Assembly (NCBI GenBank): GCA_902606505.1
Contig: CACLGU010000009.1
Location: forward strand, 1 to 43,102
DNA length: 43,102 bases
Origin: an uncultured Prochlorococcus sp.
GTDB taxonomy: Bacteria; Cyanobacteriota; Cyanobacteriia; PCC-6307; Cyanobiaceae
Direction of reading: 5' to 3'
Under the pieces are notes generated by a model. The model made no database searches. It was not told the DNA's origin and saw nothing but the letters and a program-made list of their open reading frames with translations. This document shows positions 1-8,830 of this stretch, piece after piece (position 1 is the first letter of the stretch; each line of letters opens with the position of its first letter). The position numbers were made by a program, and so were the translations under genes.

Positions 1-2
1 AA

Positions 3-716
3 AAAATATTTCAAAAAACACTTGAAAGTTACAAGGAAGGTAGCAGAAGTAGGAAACAATGCGCTACTTCTCTTAGTGTTTTGGCTAAGTTTTTAGATAT
101 TAAATTACCAGAAGATTGGAAATTGAATTCCAGAGGATATGGGATGAAAAAAGCAGGATTTAGAGATCTCCCCACAGACGAGTTAATAGAGACACTTTGG
201 GAGACAATACCAAATAAATCTTGGAAATTTGTTTTTGCTTTGATGGCTACATATGGATTAAGAAATCATGAAGTATTTTTTTGTGATTTAAGTTCTCTAA
301 CTAATTTTGGAGACAAAATTATAAGAGTTTTACCTACTACTAAAACAGGGGAACATCAAGTTTGGCCATTCCATCCTGAATGGGTCGAAAAGTTCGAATT
401 ATCAAAACTTGGTGAAAATCCAGAACTACTACCAAATATTAATAATGACCTTAAAATCACAACCTTGCAGAATATTGGAAAAAAAATCACAGATCAGTTT
501 AAGCGTTACTCTTTAAAAATAAAACCTTACGATCTAAGGCATGCCTGGGCAGTAAGAACAATTTTTTATGATTTACCTGATACTGTGGCTGCCAGAATGA
601 TGGGACACTCGGTTAGTTTACATACTCAAACTTATCACCACTGGATTACAAAAAGAGATCAACAACAGGCAGTAAATAATGCACTTTTAAAAGTTAAAAG
701 TGCTAAAACTATTTAG
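3..716 (+). CDS. Tyrosine recombinase / phage-type integrase, 5' end cut by window
   Basis: C-terminal catalytic part of a tyrosine site-specific recombinase. The frame is open without a stop from base 3, and a coding-like stretch precedes the TTG at 81, so the true start lies outside the window. The catalytic constellation is visible: Arg in YGLRNHEV (codon at 261), Lys in TTKTGEH, Arg in the box PYDLRHAWAVR (Tyr replaces the usual first His of HxxR), His in MMGHSVS and the nucleophile Tyr in TQTYHHW. These residues suggest an active enzyme. It ends 34 bases before cobO. No other phage gene, tRNA or direct repeat that could be an attachment site is visible, so it appears to be a lone recombinase in a core region. 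Family assignment is firm; substrate is unknown. Confidence 0.85.
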   Translation, partial: KIFQKTLESYKEGSRSRKQCATSLSVLAKFLDIKLPEDWKLNSRGYGMKKAGFRDLPTDELIETLWETIPNKSWKFVFALMATYGLRNHEVFFCDLSSLTNFGDKIIRVLPTTKTGEHQVWPFHPEWVEKFELSKLGENPELLPNINNDLKITTLQNIGKKITDQFKRYSLKIKPYDLRHAWAVRTIFYDLPDTVAARMMGHSVSLHTQTYHHWITKRDQQQAVNNALLKVKSAKTI

Positions 717-750
717 AGATTTATAATCACTAAATAAAAATAAGGACCAT

Positions 751-1443
751 ATGCAAGAAAAACCTACATCTTCGGAGAAAATATTTAACCTCGATAGTCA
801 AGCAAATAAACTTGGAATGGGAGGAAAATTATCACCGGATAGCGATGAGAGCTCATATAAAAAAAGAATGCAGCAAAGAAAAGATATTCAAGCAGAGAGA
901 CTACAAATTAGAAAAGCAAACAAAGGATTATTGATTGTTTTTACAGGGAATGGAAAGGGCAAGACAACTGCATCTTTAGGTATGGCTTTAAGGACTATAG
1001 GGCATGGCCATAAAGTGGCAATAATTCAATTTATTAAAGGTGGCTGGACCACTGGAGAGGAAAAAGCACTTAAACATTTGTCTTCAAACATATCTTGGCA
1101 TTCATTAGGAGAAGGATTTACTTGGGAAACACAAGACAGAATAAGAGATGAAAAATTAGTTCAAGATGCTTGGCAACTAGCCAAACAATACATAAAAAAT
1201 GAATCTTATAAACTTATCATTCTAGATGAAATTAATATTGCTACAAAACTTGGTTATCTTGCACCAGAGGAAATAATCACTTTTTTAAAAGGCTTAAATA
1301 ATAGGAAAAATCATATTGTTTTAACTGGAAGGGGAGCATCTGATTTAATTATCAATAACGCTGATCTAGTTACAGAAATGAAATTAATAAGACATCCTTT
1401 TAAAGAACAAGGAATAAAAGCACAAAAGTGTGTTGAATTTTAG
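751..1443 (+). CDS. cobO: Cob(I)alamin / corrinoid adenosyltransferase CobO
   Basis: Transfers the 5'-deoxyadenosyl group from ATP to the cobalt of the corrinoid in cobalamin or pseudocobalamin synthesis and salvage. The CobO/BtuR-type P-loop is at residues 64-72 (FTGNGKGKT), followed by GHGHKVAIIQFIKG, the Walker B-like LDEINIA and VLTGRGA, all typical of the family. About 55 residues, lysine- and glutamine-rich, precede the core, as in many long CobO proteins. The ATG is preceded by AAGGA at 742-746, which supports this start. The 127 bases to pyrH suggest a separate unit. With cobK at 17.7-18.5 kb it is one of two corrinoid genes here. Confidence 0.95.
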   Translation: MQEKPTSSEKIFNLDSQANKLGMGGKLSPDSDESSYKKRMQQRKDIQAERLQIRKANKGLLIVFTGNGKGKTTASLGMALRTIGHGHKVAIIQFIKGGWTTGEEKALKHLSSNISWHSLGEGFTWETQDRIRDEKLVQDAWQLAKQYIKNESYKLIILDEINIATKLGYLAPEEIITFLKGLNNRKNHIVLTGRGASDLIINNADLVTEMKLIRHPFKEQGIKAQKCVEF

Positions 1444-1570
1444 TTAAAGCATATTATTATTTAAATTTTCTTTAGGCAGGTTTAGAAATGTTTAAAGACG
1501 CAAGCAATATCTGAACAAAAAATAAATTTGGTGCATTTACTTGCTAAGGTCTAAAAAGTACAATTATTGA

Positions 1571-2275
1571 ATGACTTACAAAAGAGTTCTCTTAAAACTT
1601 AGTGGTGAAGCACTAATGGGTGAAAAACCTTATGGTATTGATCCTGCTATAGTTCAGTCAATTGCAGAGGACGTTTCAAAAGTAGTCGAAAATAATGTAC
1701 AACTTGCAATAGTTGTTGGGGGTGGAAATATTTTTAGGGGGCTTAAAGGCTCTGCAGATGGCATGGATAGAGCGACGGCGGATTATGTTGGGATGCTCGC
1801 AACAGTAATGAATGCAATTTCACTTCAAGATGGTTTAGAAAGAGTAGGAGTTGAAACCAGAGTTCAAACTGCGATAGAAATGCAGGAAATTGCAGAGCCC
1901 TATATAAGAAGAAGAGCTATGAGACACCTTGAAAAAGGTAGAGTTGTAGTCTTTGGAGGTGGATGCGGAAATCCATTTTTCACAACTGACACTACAGCGG
2001 CTCTTAGGGCAGCAGAGATTAATGCTGAAGTTGTTATGAAGGCTACCAAAGTTGATGGGGTATATAATTGTGATCCTAATAAATTTAAAGATGCAAAAAA
2101 ATATTCTGCTCTTAGCTATCAACAAGTTCTTAGTGATGAAATCGCAGTAATGGATAGTACTGCAATTGCACTATGCAAAGATAACAATATCCCTATTATG
2201 GTATTTGATATATTCAAGAAAGGGAACATCTCCAAAGCTGTTGCTGGGGATCCTATAGGTTCATTAATTAGTTAA
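1571..2275 (+). CDS. pyrH: Uridylate kinase (UMP kinase)
   Basis: Phosphorylates UMP to UDP with ATP in de novo pyrimidine synthesis in the cytoplasm; bacterial hexameric enzyme of the amino-acid kinase fold. Visible signatures: N-terminal [28 protein letters not shown], and [15 protein letters not shown]. At 234 residues it has the usual length. It is followed after 22 bases by frr, the classic pyrH-frr pairing. Upstream, TTTACT at 1536-1541 and TACAAT at 1559-1564 are 17 bases apart and could be a promoter giving an almost leaderless message; that is only a suggestion. Confidence 0.97.
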   Translation: MTYKRVLLKLSGEALMGEKPYGIDPAIVQSIAEDVSKVVENNVQLAIVVGGGNIFRGLKGSADGMDRATADYVGMLATVMNAISLQDGLERVGVETRVQTAIEMQEIAEPYIRRRAMRHLEKGRVVVFGGGCGNPFFTTDTTAALRAAEINAEVVMKATKVDGVYNCDPNKFKDAKKYSALSYQQVLSDEIAVMDSTAIALCKDNNIPIMVFDIFKKGNISKAVAGDPIGSLIS

Positions 2276-2297
2276 AGCTTATTTAATTTTTTTTATT

Positions 2298-2846
2298 ATG
2301 AAAGAAAAAGAAATTCAAGAAAATATGAATAAAAGTATTGAAGCAACTCAAAGAAACTTTAATACAATTAGGACAGGTAGAGCTAATGCTTCATTGTTAG
2401 ACAGAGTAAGTGTTGAGTACTACGGTGCAGAAACACCAATCAAATCACTTGCCACAATAAACACTGTTGATTCACAAACAATTTCAATACAACCCTTTGA
2501 TATTTCATGTTTACAAGCGATAGAGAAATCTATTTCTATGAGTGATTTAGGTATAACTCCAAATAATGATGGGAAAGTTGTAAGAATAAATGTTCCTCCT
2601 TTAACAGAGGATAGAAGAAAAGAATTTTGTAAATTAGCCTCTAAATATGCAGAGGAAGGAAAAGTAGCTTTGAGAAATATTAGAAGAGATGCTGTTGATA
2701 AAGAAAAAAAAGACGAAAAAGATGGTCTCATTTCTATTGACGAATCAAGAGACAATCAATCTGAAATTCAGAAAATTACAGATAAATATATTGCTTTAAT
2801 AGAAACTAAATTGTCCGAAAAAGAGAAGGAAATTCTAAAAGTTTGA
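2298..2846 (+). CDS. frr: Ribosome recycling factor
   Basis: Splits post-termination ribosomes together with EF-G. The 182-residue length matches the family (about 185). Recognisable elements are the N-terminal helix ending [15 protein letters not shown], the VEYYG and [15 protein letters not shown] strands of domain II, and the C-terminal [15 protein letters not shown] helix. It lies 22 bases after pyrH, and its TGA stop overlaps the TTG start of the next gene (2843-2846), so it probably shares a transcript and translational coupling with both neighbours. Confidence 0.97.
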   Translation: MKEKEIQENMNKSIEATQRNFNTIRTGRANASLLDRVSVEYYGAETPIKSLATINTVDSQTISIQPFDISCLQAIEKSISMSDLGITPNNDGKVVRINVPPLTEDRRKEFCKLASKYAEEGKVALRNIRRDAVDKEKKDEKDGLISIDESRDNQSEIQKITDKYIALIETKLSEKEKEILKV

Positions 2847-3976
2847 TAGAATTTGATGTCTTAATAATTGGTGGAGGTTTATCAGGATCTTCCACTGCTC
2901 TTAACCTATCTAAGAAAGGATATTCTGTTTTAATTATTGAAAAAGAAAAATATCAAGATTACAAACCATGTGCAGGTGGGATGGCATCTTCAATGCAAAG
3001 ATTACTTCCTCTAGATATAGAAGATTCCATAGAATCAAAAATTAAGAATGTTGAATTCAGATGGAAGGCCGCAGATAATGTGACAGCTGATCTGACTGGA
3101 GAATCCCCTTTTTGGATTATTAAAAGAGAGAAACTTGATAAATTGTTACTCGATGAATCCTTGAGTAATGGAGTTCAGATAATGAGACAATTATTGATAG
3201 AAAAAATCATAAAAAAAAATGATAAATGGGAAATTACTTGCAATAACAAAGTAAAATATACATCAGAATTTCTTGTTATTGCAGATGGGTCCCAATCCAG
3301 ATGGGCAGGATATTTCAATTTAGGGCCAAGAAAACCTAAATTTGCGAACACAATCTCATTAAGATTGAAAGGTTTAGGTGATATTCCTAGAGATGCAGTT
3401 AGATTTGAGTTTGGATTTATAAAATATGGGTTTGCATGGGCATTCCCCTTAGGAGAAAGCTTAAATATTGGTTTAGGTACTTTTATAAATAATGGTCTCT
3501 TAGAAAATCAGGCTATAAATAAACAAGTGATCAGAAGCTTCGGCTTTGATAATTTTCCTCATAAAACAATTAGTAAGAAACTGAGAATATGGAATGGCTT
3601 CCACTCAATTAATGGTGACAAAGTTTTAGCGGTTGGAGATGCAGCATCTCTATGTGATCCATTTTTAGCTGAAGGAATTAGACCATCTTTAATTAGCAGT
3701 TTTTATGCTGCAGAATACATAGATCAATGTCTATTAGGAAAAGTAGATGATTTAGATATTTATACCAAAAAAATTAACAACATTTGGGGGAAATCAATGG
3801 CTTGGGGAAGGAGAATAGCCCAAGTATTTTACAGATTTCCCAGAACTGGATACCAATTAGGTGTCAAAAGAAAAACAGCCCCTAAACGCATTGCTCAAAT
3901 ATTATCAGGAGAAATGAGTTATGAAGATATTGCAAAGAGAGTTATCAGAAGACTTTTAACAAACACTGGGACTTAA
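2843..3976 (+). CDS. FAD-dependent oxidoreductase, geranylgeranyl reductase family
   Basis: Flavoprotein of the geranylgeranyl-reductase / digeranylgeranylglycerophospholipid-reductase-like group. It has an N-terminal dinucleotide motif GGGLSG at residues 10-15, the PCAGGM segment near residue 45 that marks this family, and a second FAD motif [15 protein letters not shown] near residue 262. At 377 residues it is slightly shorter than ChlP. The TTG start overlaps the frr stop by four bases. The family reduces polyprenyl double bonds on lipids or (bacterio)chlorophyll; whether this protein acts on chlorophyll, quinones or another prenyl lipid cannot be read from sequence. It converges with tal. 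Confidence 0.85.
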   Translation: MIEFDVLIIGGGLSGSSTALNLSKKGYSVLIIEKEKYQDYKPCAGGMASSMQRLLPLDIEDSIESKIKNVEFRWKAADNVTADLTGESPFWIIKREKLDKLLLDESLSNGVQIMRQLLIEKIIKKNDKWEITCNNKVKYTSEFLVIADGSQSRWAGYFNLGPRKPKFANTISLRLKGLGDIPRDAVRFEFGFIKYGFAWAFPLGESLNIGLGTFINNGLLENQAINKQVIRSFGFDNFPHKTISKKLRIWNGFHSINGDKVLAVGDAASLCDPFLAEGIRPSLISSFYAAEYIDQCLLGKVDDLDIYTKKINNIWGKSMAWGRRIAQVFYRFPRTGYQLGVKRKTAPKRIAQILSGEMSYEDIAKRVIRRLLTNTGT

Positions 3977-4000
3977 TTCTTTTTCAATTCAAACTTAAAT

Positions 4001-5002
4001 TTAGTTAGCAGAAATTAATTTATGATTTTTAATTTCTGAATATCTCTTAAGTAGCAGCTCTTCCAATTCTTCTATAGCCTTACTGAATCCAGTGATACCT
4101 TCACTAAGCTTCTCGCTCGCCATCTGATCTTCTAACATACTTAATCTGAAATCTTTTTCTTGAAATTCGTAGTCAATAGAACTATTTATTTGAGTACTTA
4201 CATTTAATTTTCTAATTAACTCTCCTTTTTCTTTTTTTAGTTCCTCAAGAAATTTTGGTGCGATTGTTAAAAGATCACAACCAGCCAATTCTTTTATTTC
4301 ATCAAGATTCCTAAAACTCGCTCCCATTACTTCTGTCTTGAATCCCTTTTCTTTAAAGTACTTGTAAATTTGTGTAACCGAAATAACACCAGGGTCTGCA
4401 GCACCATCAAAACTAGTTTTACCAGTTTTTGCTTTATGCCAATCCAATATACGGCCAACGAATGGAGAAATTAGGGTTATATTTGCATTAGCACAAGTTA
4501 CAGCTTGGCAGAAGTTAAAAAGTAAAGTTAGATTGCACATAATACCCTCTTTTTCTAAAATTTCAGCTGCCTTAATTCCTTCCCAAGTAGCAGCAATCTT
4601 GATCAAAATTCTTTCCTTTTTAATTCCAAAATTTTTGTAAAGATTGATCAATTTTCTCGCTTTTTCTACTGTAGCTTCGGTATCAAAGCTCAGTCTTGCA
4701 TCAACTTCTGTAGATACTCGCCCTGAAATAAGTTTCAATATTTCTTTTCCAAAAAATACTGAAACTTGATCAACAGTTTCTTTAATTAATTCAATTTCAG
4801 AGAATCCTTGGGGCAAGGTATTTTCTGAACTTTCTAAAGCTTTATCAATTAATTTCACATAATCAGGATTCTTAGCAGCAGCAAGTATTAGCGATGGATT
4901 GGTGGTGGCGTCCCTTGGTTTAAATTTTTTTATCGAATCTAAATCTCCAGTATCAGCAACAACAACGGTCATTGAGGACAATTGTTCTAAAATTGATTTC
5001 AT
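4001..5002 (-). CDS. tal: Transaldolase
   Basis: Transfers a dihydroxyacetone unit between sugar phosphates in the pentose phosphate pathway. This is the long TalB type (333 residues from the chosen start). Visible features: [14 protein letters not shown] and [11 protein letters not shown] near the N terminus, the Schiff-base Lys in [12 protein letters not shown], and the [11 protein letters not shown] and [10 protein letters not shown] strands. I chose the ATG at 5002 ([10 protein letters not shown]) because it matches the normal family N terminus; an upstream in-frame start at 5026 would add eight residues. A ten-base inverted repeat (4009-4018 / 4029-4038) lies within its last codons. Confidence 0.96.
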   Translation of the reverse strand: MKSILEQLSSMTVVVADTGDLDSIKKFKPRDATTNPSLILAAAKNPDYVKLIDKALESSENTLPQGFSEIELIKETVDQVSVFFGKEILKLISGRVSTEVDARLSFDTEATVEKARKLINLYKNFGIKKERILIKIAATWEGIKAAEILEKEGIMCNLTLLFNFCQAVTCANANITLISPFVGRILDWHKAKTGKTSFDGAADPGVISVTQIYKYFKEKGFKTEVMGASFRNLDEIKELAGCDLLTIAPKFLEELKKEKGELIRKLNVSTQINSSIDYEFQEKDFRLSMLEDQMASEKLSEGITGFSKAIEELEELLLKRYSEIKNHKLISAN

Positions 5003-5092
5003 GTCTAGATAATCATACATATACACAACCTAGCTTTTATTCCTTATGAAATCATCAGATAATGAACTAATTATTTATAAAATTGGAAAATT

Positions 5093-6844
5093 TTAGGGTT
5101 TTTTAACAATCATTCCGTGATCTTTAATCTGAGGAGGTATTTTTTCAACCACTATCAAACTCTCGATAATTTCTTTCGCGACTGGTACTGCGACAGTTGA
5201 ACCATATGCATATGATTTAGATGGCTCATCTACAACTACAAGGACAACATATTTTGGATCATTAACTGGTAAGGTCGCTACAAAACTACAAACTTTTTTG
5301 CTTGTATAGGAACCATTTAAGGCTTTTTGAGAAGTGCCCGTTTTCCCCGCTATCCTATAACCTTCGATTTTCACTCCAGATCCACTCCCTTTATCAACCA
5401 CGCTCTCCATCCACTCAAGAACAGTTTTAGAAACCTCGTATGAAAAAAATTGTTTTTTTGGATTTTTATTAAATCTTTCTTTGAAAGTTGAAGTTACATG
5501 AGGAGTCACTTCAAAACCCCCATTTGCTAAGGACGCATGAAGTTGAACCAATTTAAGTGGAGAAATAGAGAACCCTTTACCAAAAGAAGTTACGGCAGGC
5601 TCAATTGATTGATTTACAAATAAATCTTTTCTCTTTAGTTGGCCAGCAGTTGATTCAAATAAGTCAGTCTCTAAATTTTTATTTATACCTAAATTTTTTA
5701 GCCAATCCCAATAAATTTTGGGGTCTAAATTTTGCATTATTTTTACCATCCCAACATTACTTGAAACCTGCAAAACTTTTGGATAGTCAATGTATCCATT
5801 ACCTTTTTTATCCCAATTAGAAAGTGTCCATCCTCCAACATTAATCTTTCCAATATCTTCAACAAATCCATCTTTCTGGATCACTTTTTCTTCTAAAGCT
5901 AAGGCAAGATTAATAGGTTTAAAAGTTGAACCTGGCTCAAATAAATCTTGAGAATACCAACCCCTAAATAGTTCAGAGTCATACTCCCAAAATTTATTTG
6001 GATCATACGACGGGACTGTAACCAAGGAGAGAATCCGACCATTATTAACATCCATAACTATGGCAAATCCCTTTTTTGCTTTCCATTTGCTTACTTGCTT
6101 TGATAATGCATTGAATGATGCTTGCTGTAATTTTGAATCTATAGTTAGGCCTAAACTTTTGTAATCAGAAATAAAATCGCCAGGGGCTGAATTATCCGGT
6201 AGAGGAGTTCCATCTCCTCCTCTTTTTATTAAATTACTTTTATTAAAAACTTTAATTTGATTATCTAAGTGAAGCTCTAAACCTGCTGAAGCTATATTCT
6301 CATCATTAACAAAACCGACAAGGTTAGAGTAAAGCTCCCCTTGTGGATAATATCTCTGTGAATATTTAAACAAATCAATTCCGCTTATTTGAAGGTTTTT
6401 AATCTTTTCTGCCTTTTCTGCGGAAATTTTATCCAAAAGCTTGATACCACTTATTTTATTATCAAATTTTCTCAAAAGTATTTCATCATTAATATTCAAT
6501 ATATCTGACAATTTTTCTGTAACTTCTTCAATACTACGAATTTTGTTAATTGAATCACCAGGAAAATTAAAATATTTTGGATGGGCCCATAATTTATAGA
6601 GCGGTTTATCGTAAGCAATTAGTCTATTATTTCTATCAACAATCGATCGCCTTTTTTTTAAGGAATTAGTTTTAGAAGACTGAATTAATCTAGCTTTCCT
6701 TTGCAATTCAGAGGCGTTAAAGACTTGCAATTTTACTAACCTCCCAAACAAACAAAATATTAAAATTAAGCTAAAAATATAGAGAAATTTAAATCTTTTT
6801 TGATCAAGTGGTATTAGACGAACAATTTTTTTGTATTTTTTCAT
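5093..6844 (-). CDS. ftsI: Septal peptidoglycan transpeptidase FtsI (PBP3)
   Basis: Class B penicillin-binding protein that crosslinks septal peptidoglycan. One N-terminal membrane anchor (about residues 20-40) is followed by the pedestal domain and the transpeptidase domain. The active-site motifs are intact: STFK with nucleophile Ser306 (FEPGSTFKP), SSN at 361-363 (VSSNVG), and KTG at 501-503 (AGKTGTSQK). The length of 583 residues is normal, and no PASTA repeats are present. The start ATG at 6844 shares its A with the upstream TGA (sequence TGATG), which indicates coupled translation with the small membrane protein before it; a TTG one codon upstream is possible. Confidence 0.95.
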   Translation of the reverse strand: MKKYKKIVRLIPLDQKRFKFLYIFSLILIFCLFGRLVKLQVFNASELQRKARLIQSSKTNSLKKRRSIVDRNNRLIAYDKPLYKLWAHPKYFNFPGDSINKIRSIEEVTEKLSDILNINDEILLRKFDNKISGIKLLDKISAEKAEKIKNLQISGIDLFKYSQRYYPQGELYSNLVGFVNDENIASAGLELHLDNQIKVFNKSNLIKRGGDGTPLPDNSAPGDFISDYKSLGLTIDSKLQQASFNALSKQVSKWKAKKGFAIVMDVNNGRILSLVTVPSYDPNKFWEYDSELFRGWYSQDLFEPGSTFKPINLALALEEKVIQKDGFVEDIGKINVGGWTLSNWDKKGNGYIDYPKVLQVSSNVGMVKIMQNLDPKIYWDWLKNLGINKNLETDLFESTAGQLKRKDLFVNQSIEPAVTSFGKGFSISPLKLVQLHASLANGGFEVTPHVTSTFKERFNKNPKKQFFSYEVSKTVLEWMESVVDKGSGSGVKIEGYRIAGKTGTSQKALNGSYTSKKVCSFVATLPVNDPKYVVLVVVDEPSKSYAYGSTVAVPVAKEIIESLIVVEKIPPQIKDHGMIVKKP

Positions 6845-7272
6845 CAATATCCCCTTTCATATTTGCTATCACTAAAACCTTCAATGAAACTACTTAAATT
6901 TTTCTTAAATAAACTTTCTTTTTTTTCTGCAAGTTTCTCTAGATAAATTAAATCTTCAGGTTTAGTCTTTCTATAAATATTGAGAGACTCAAGTTCACTA
7001 ATATAAAATTCCTCAATTGTAGAAATATATTCAATGAGGTTATTATTGATGGTTCTTGTTTTAGATAAGGTTATAAATGTATTTGACCATTTTCTTTGAC
7101 TATCAAAAGATAAGAAAAATAAGGTGAAAATTAATACCAAAAGAGAAATATTAATGGTGTCAAAAATTTGATGTAGTAATTTGATATTAGATGTAGATAT
7201 TTTTTCGGAGTTTTTTTTACTTTCATATAAAACTTTTTTTTTAAAATTAAGTTGATTCCCATAAGGTTTCAT
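6844..7272 (-). CDS. Small bitopic membrane protein coupled to ftsI, FtsL candidate
   Basis: Unrecognised by sequence family. The 142 residues comprise a basic, cytoplasmic-looking N terminus of about 37 residues, one hydrophobic segment (about 38-56, ISLLVLIFTLFFLSF), and a C-terminal half rich in Glu, Lys, Leu and Ile that looks helical and possibly coiled coil (about 75-125). That topology, the size, and the position directly upstream of and overlapping ftsI match FtsL in other bacteria, where ftsL precedes ftsI. FtsL is too divergent to confirm by eye, so the FtsL idea rests on topology and synteny. Confidence 0.75.
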   Translation of the reverse strand: MKPYGNQLNFKKKVLYESKKNSEKISTSNIKLLHQIFDTINISLLVLIFTLFFLSFDSQRKWSNTFITLSKTRTINNNLIEYISTIEEFYISELESLNIYRKTKPEDLIYLEKLAEKKESLFKKNLSSFIEGFSDSKYERGY

Positions 7273-7352
7273 CTATTAATTATTTTTAATAAAGAAGTAT
7301 TATTAATTAAATAAACATCTATTTGTTTGATTCGCAAGTAAAAAATTAAATT

Positions 7353-8714
7353 CTATGTCCTCAATAAGAACAAATTAAAGAAAGTCAATCCATTCCATAA
7401 AGAATGCATAATAACTGATGAGAACAAACTCCCCGATGCAATCCTTGTAATGCCTAATCCAATTCCTAGAATAAATAATGGCGGCATTTCTCCCAAACTT
7501 AAATGAGCTAATGCAAAGATAAAAGCTGAAACTATAATGCCCGAAATTACTCCAAAATTTCTTGAGAGAGTTGGTAGTAAAATACCGCGAAATATAATCT
7601 CTTCAAAAAGAGGAGCTAGTAGAGTTGTTGTTACAAATAATAGAAAAAATGAGAAGTAATTATTATTATTAAGAACAATTTCCAGCAAAGGGTTACTACC
7701 ATTTTGATTATCGATCAGACTATTCATAATTAGAGAGATCAATAAAACAAAAGGAACAATTGTTAACCAACCTTTAATGCCCTGAATAATTGCATATTTT
7801 ACGGGCAAGAAATTGAACTGTAAATAATCCTTTTTAAAAGTAAATTCACCATTCAAAGATTTTATTTGATAATAAACTATCCCTAATGGAGGAATAGCCA
7901 TAAAAAGATATCCAAAGAAAATTTTTAAAGACTGGGACAATTCATTAGAGATATTTTTAGAGAAAAGTTCAACCAAACTGATAGAAAACAAAGGTGATAC
8001 CACTTCTCCTAAAACAACAAAGCCACCTGCAATTAATAAAACCATATCTATTAATTCTAAATCTAAGTATTTAATTTCTTTCCAACCAAACTTTTTCAAA
8101 AATATGATTTTCCATAATATTTTTAAAGCCAGAATAGAGCCAATAAGTATTGTTAAAAGTGGTATTAGTCTTATGGCTAATATCTTAAAAAACATTTTGC
8201 TTGAAAATGATTTTGTTATTAATGCACTATCGTCAAAATCAAATTTCCTGCTTAAAAGATGATATAAAAATCTATCACCTTTAAATAAATCAAATTTATC
8301 AGAACTTGGTTTATATGAATTATTATTAGATTTTTTTTCTATCTCATCAATCAGAAATTTAAAGTTTTTATTTTCAAAATCTTTGGATATATTTTTATAG
8401 ATTATAGGATCATTTGATTCCGAAGTAATTATTCGAATTAATTTATTTCTTTCTGTTAGCTCTTCAAATGAGACATCAGAAAGTGATTTATTTATTTGAT
8501 CAACAGGATCATTAATGATAAAAAATTTTTTAAGATTTACAGGTATTGATTGGACAGATAATTCAGCAATTTCTTGCTCTTTTTGACTAATATCAAATGT
8601 GACCGATGGTCTATTTAAGCTATCTCTTAGGCCTTGTTGCCATACAAAAAAAGTTATGACTATAGAAATAAAAGCTAAAGTGAGTTTTGACTTGGAAATA
8701 TTTTTAAAAAACAT
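7353..8714 (-). CDS. CPBP-family (CAAX/Rce1-type) intramembrane metalloprotease
   Basis: Polytopic membrane protein of 453 residues. The C-terminal half carries the three motifs of the ABI/CPBP family: FEEIIFRG (EExxxR), FALAHLSL (FxxxH) and MHSLWNG (HxxxN). Several hydrophobic segments lie from about residue 180 onward. The N-terminal part has one membrane anchor (about 10-25) followed by a soluble region rich in Lys, Asp and Ser of about 150 residues that I do not recognise. Family members include prenyl-protein proteases and bacteriocin-immunity-type proteins; the substrate here is unknown. It stands alone between the division pair and a divergent phosphatase gene. Confidence 0.85.
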   Translation of the reverse strand: MFFKNISKSKLTLAFISIVITFFVWQQGLRDSLNRPSVTFDISQKEQEIAELSVQSIPVNLKKFFIINDPVDQINKSLSDVSFEELTERNKLIRIITSESNDPIIYKNISKDFENKNFKFLIDEIEKKSNNNSYKPSSDKFDLFKGDRFLYHLLSRKFDFDDSALITKSFSSKMFFKILAIRLIPLLTILIGSILALKILWKIIFLKKFGWKEIKYLDLELIDMVLLIAGGFVVLGEVVSPLFSISLVELFSKNISNELSQSLKIFFGYLFMAIPPLGIVYYQIKSLNGEFTFKKDYLQFNFLPVKYAIIQGIKGWLTIVPFVLLISLIMNSLIDNQNGSNPLLEIVLNNNNYFSFFLLFVTTTLLAPLFEEIIFRGILLPTLSRNFGVISGIIVSAFIFALAHLSLGEMPPLFILGIGLGITRIASGSLFSSVIMHSLWNGLTFFNLFLLRT

Positions 8715-8830
8715 AACTAAATTATATTATTGAAAACTATAGTTAGTAATCATTGAAGTTCCTTATATTTTGTATCTATTTTAATCACACCATGAGATGA
8801 TTAAATTATCTTAATCTTCAAATTTATATA

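Noticed and set aside
1835..2125. Minus-strand open frame inside pyrH
   Set aside because: Lies wholly antisense to a certain gene; composition is Ser/Cys/Phe-rich as expected of a shadow frame.
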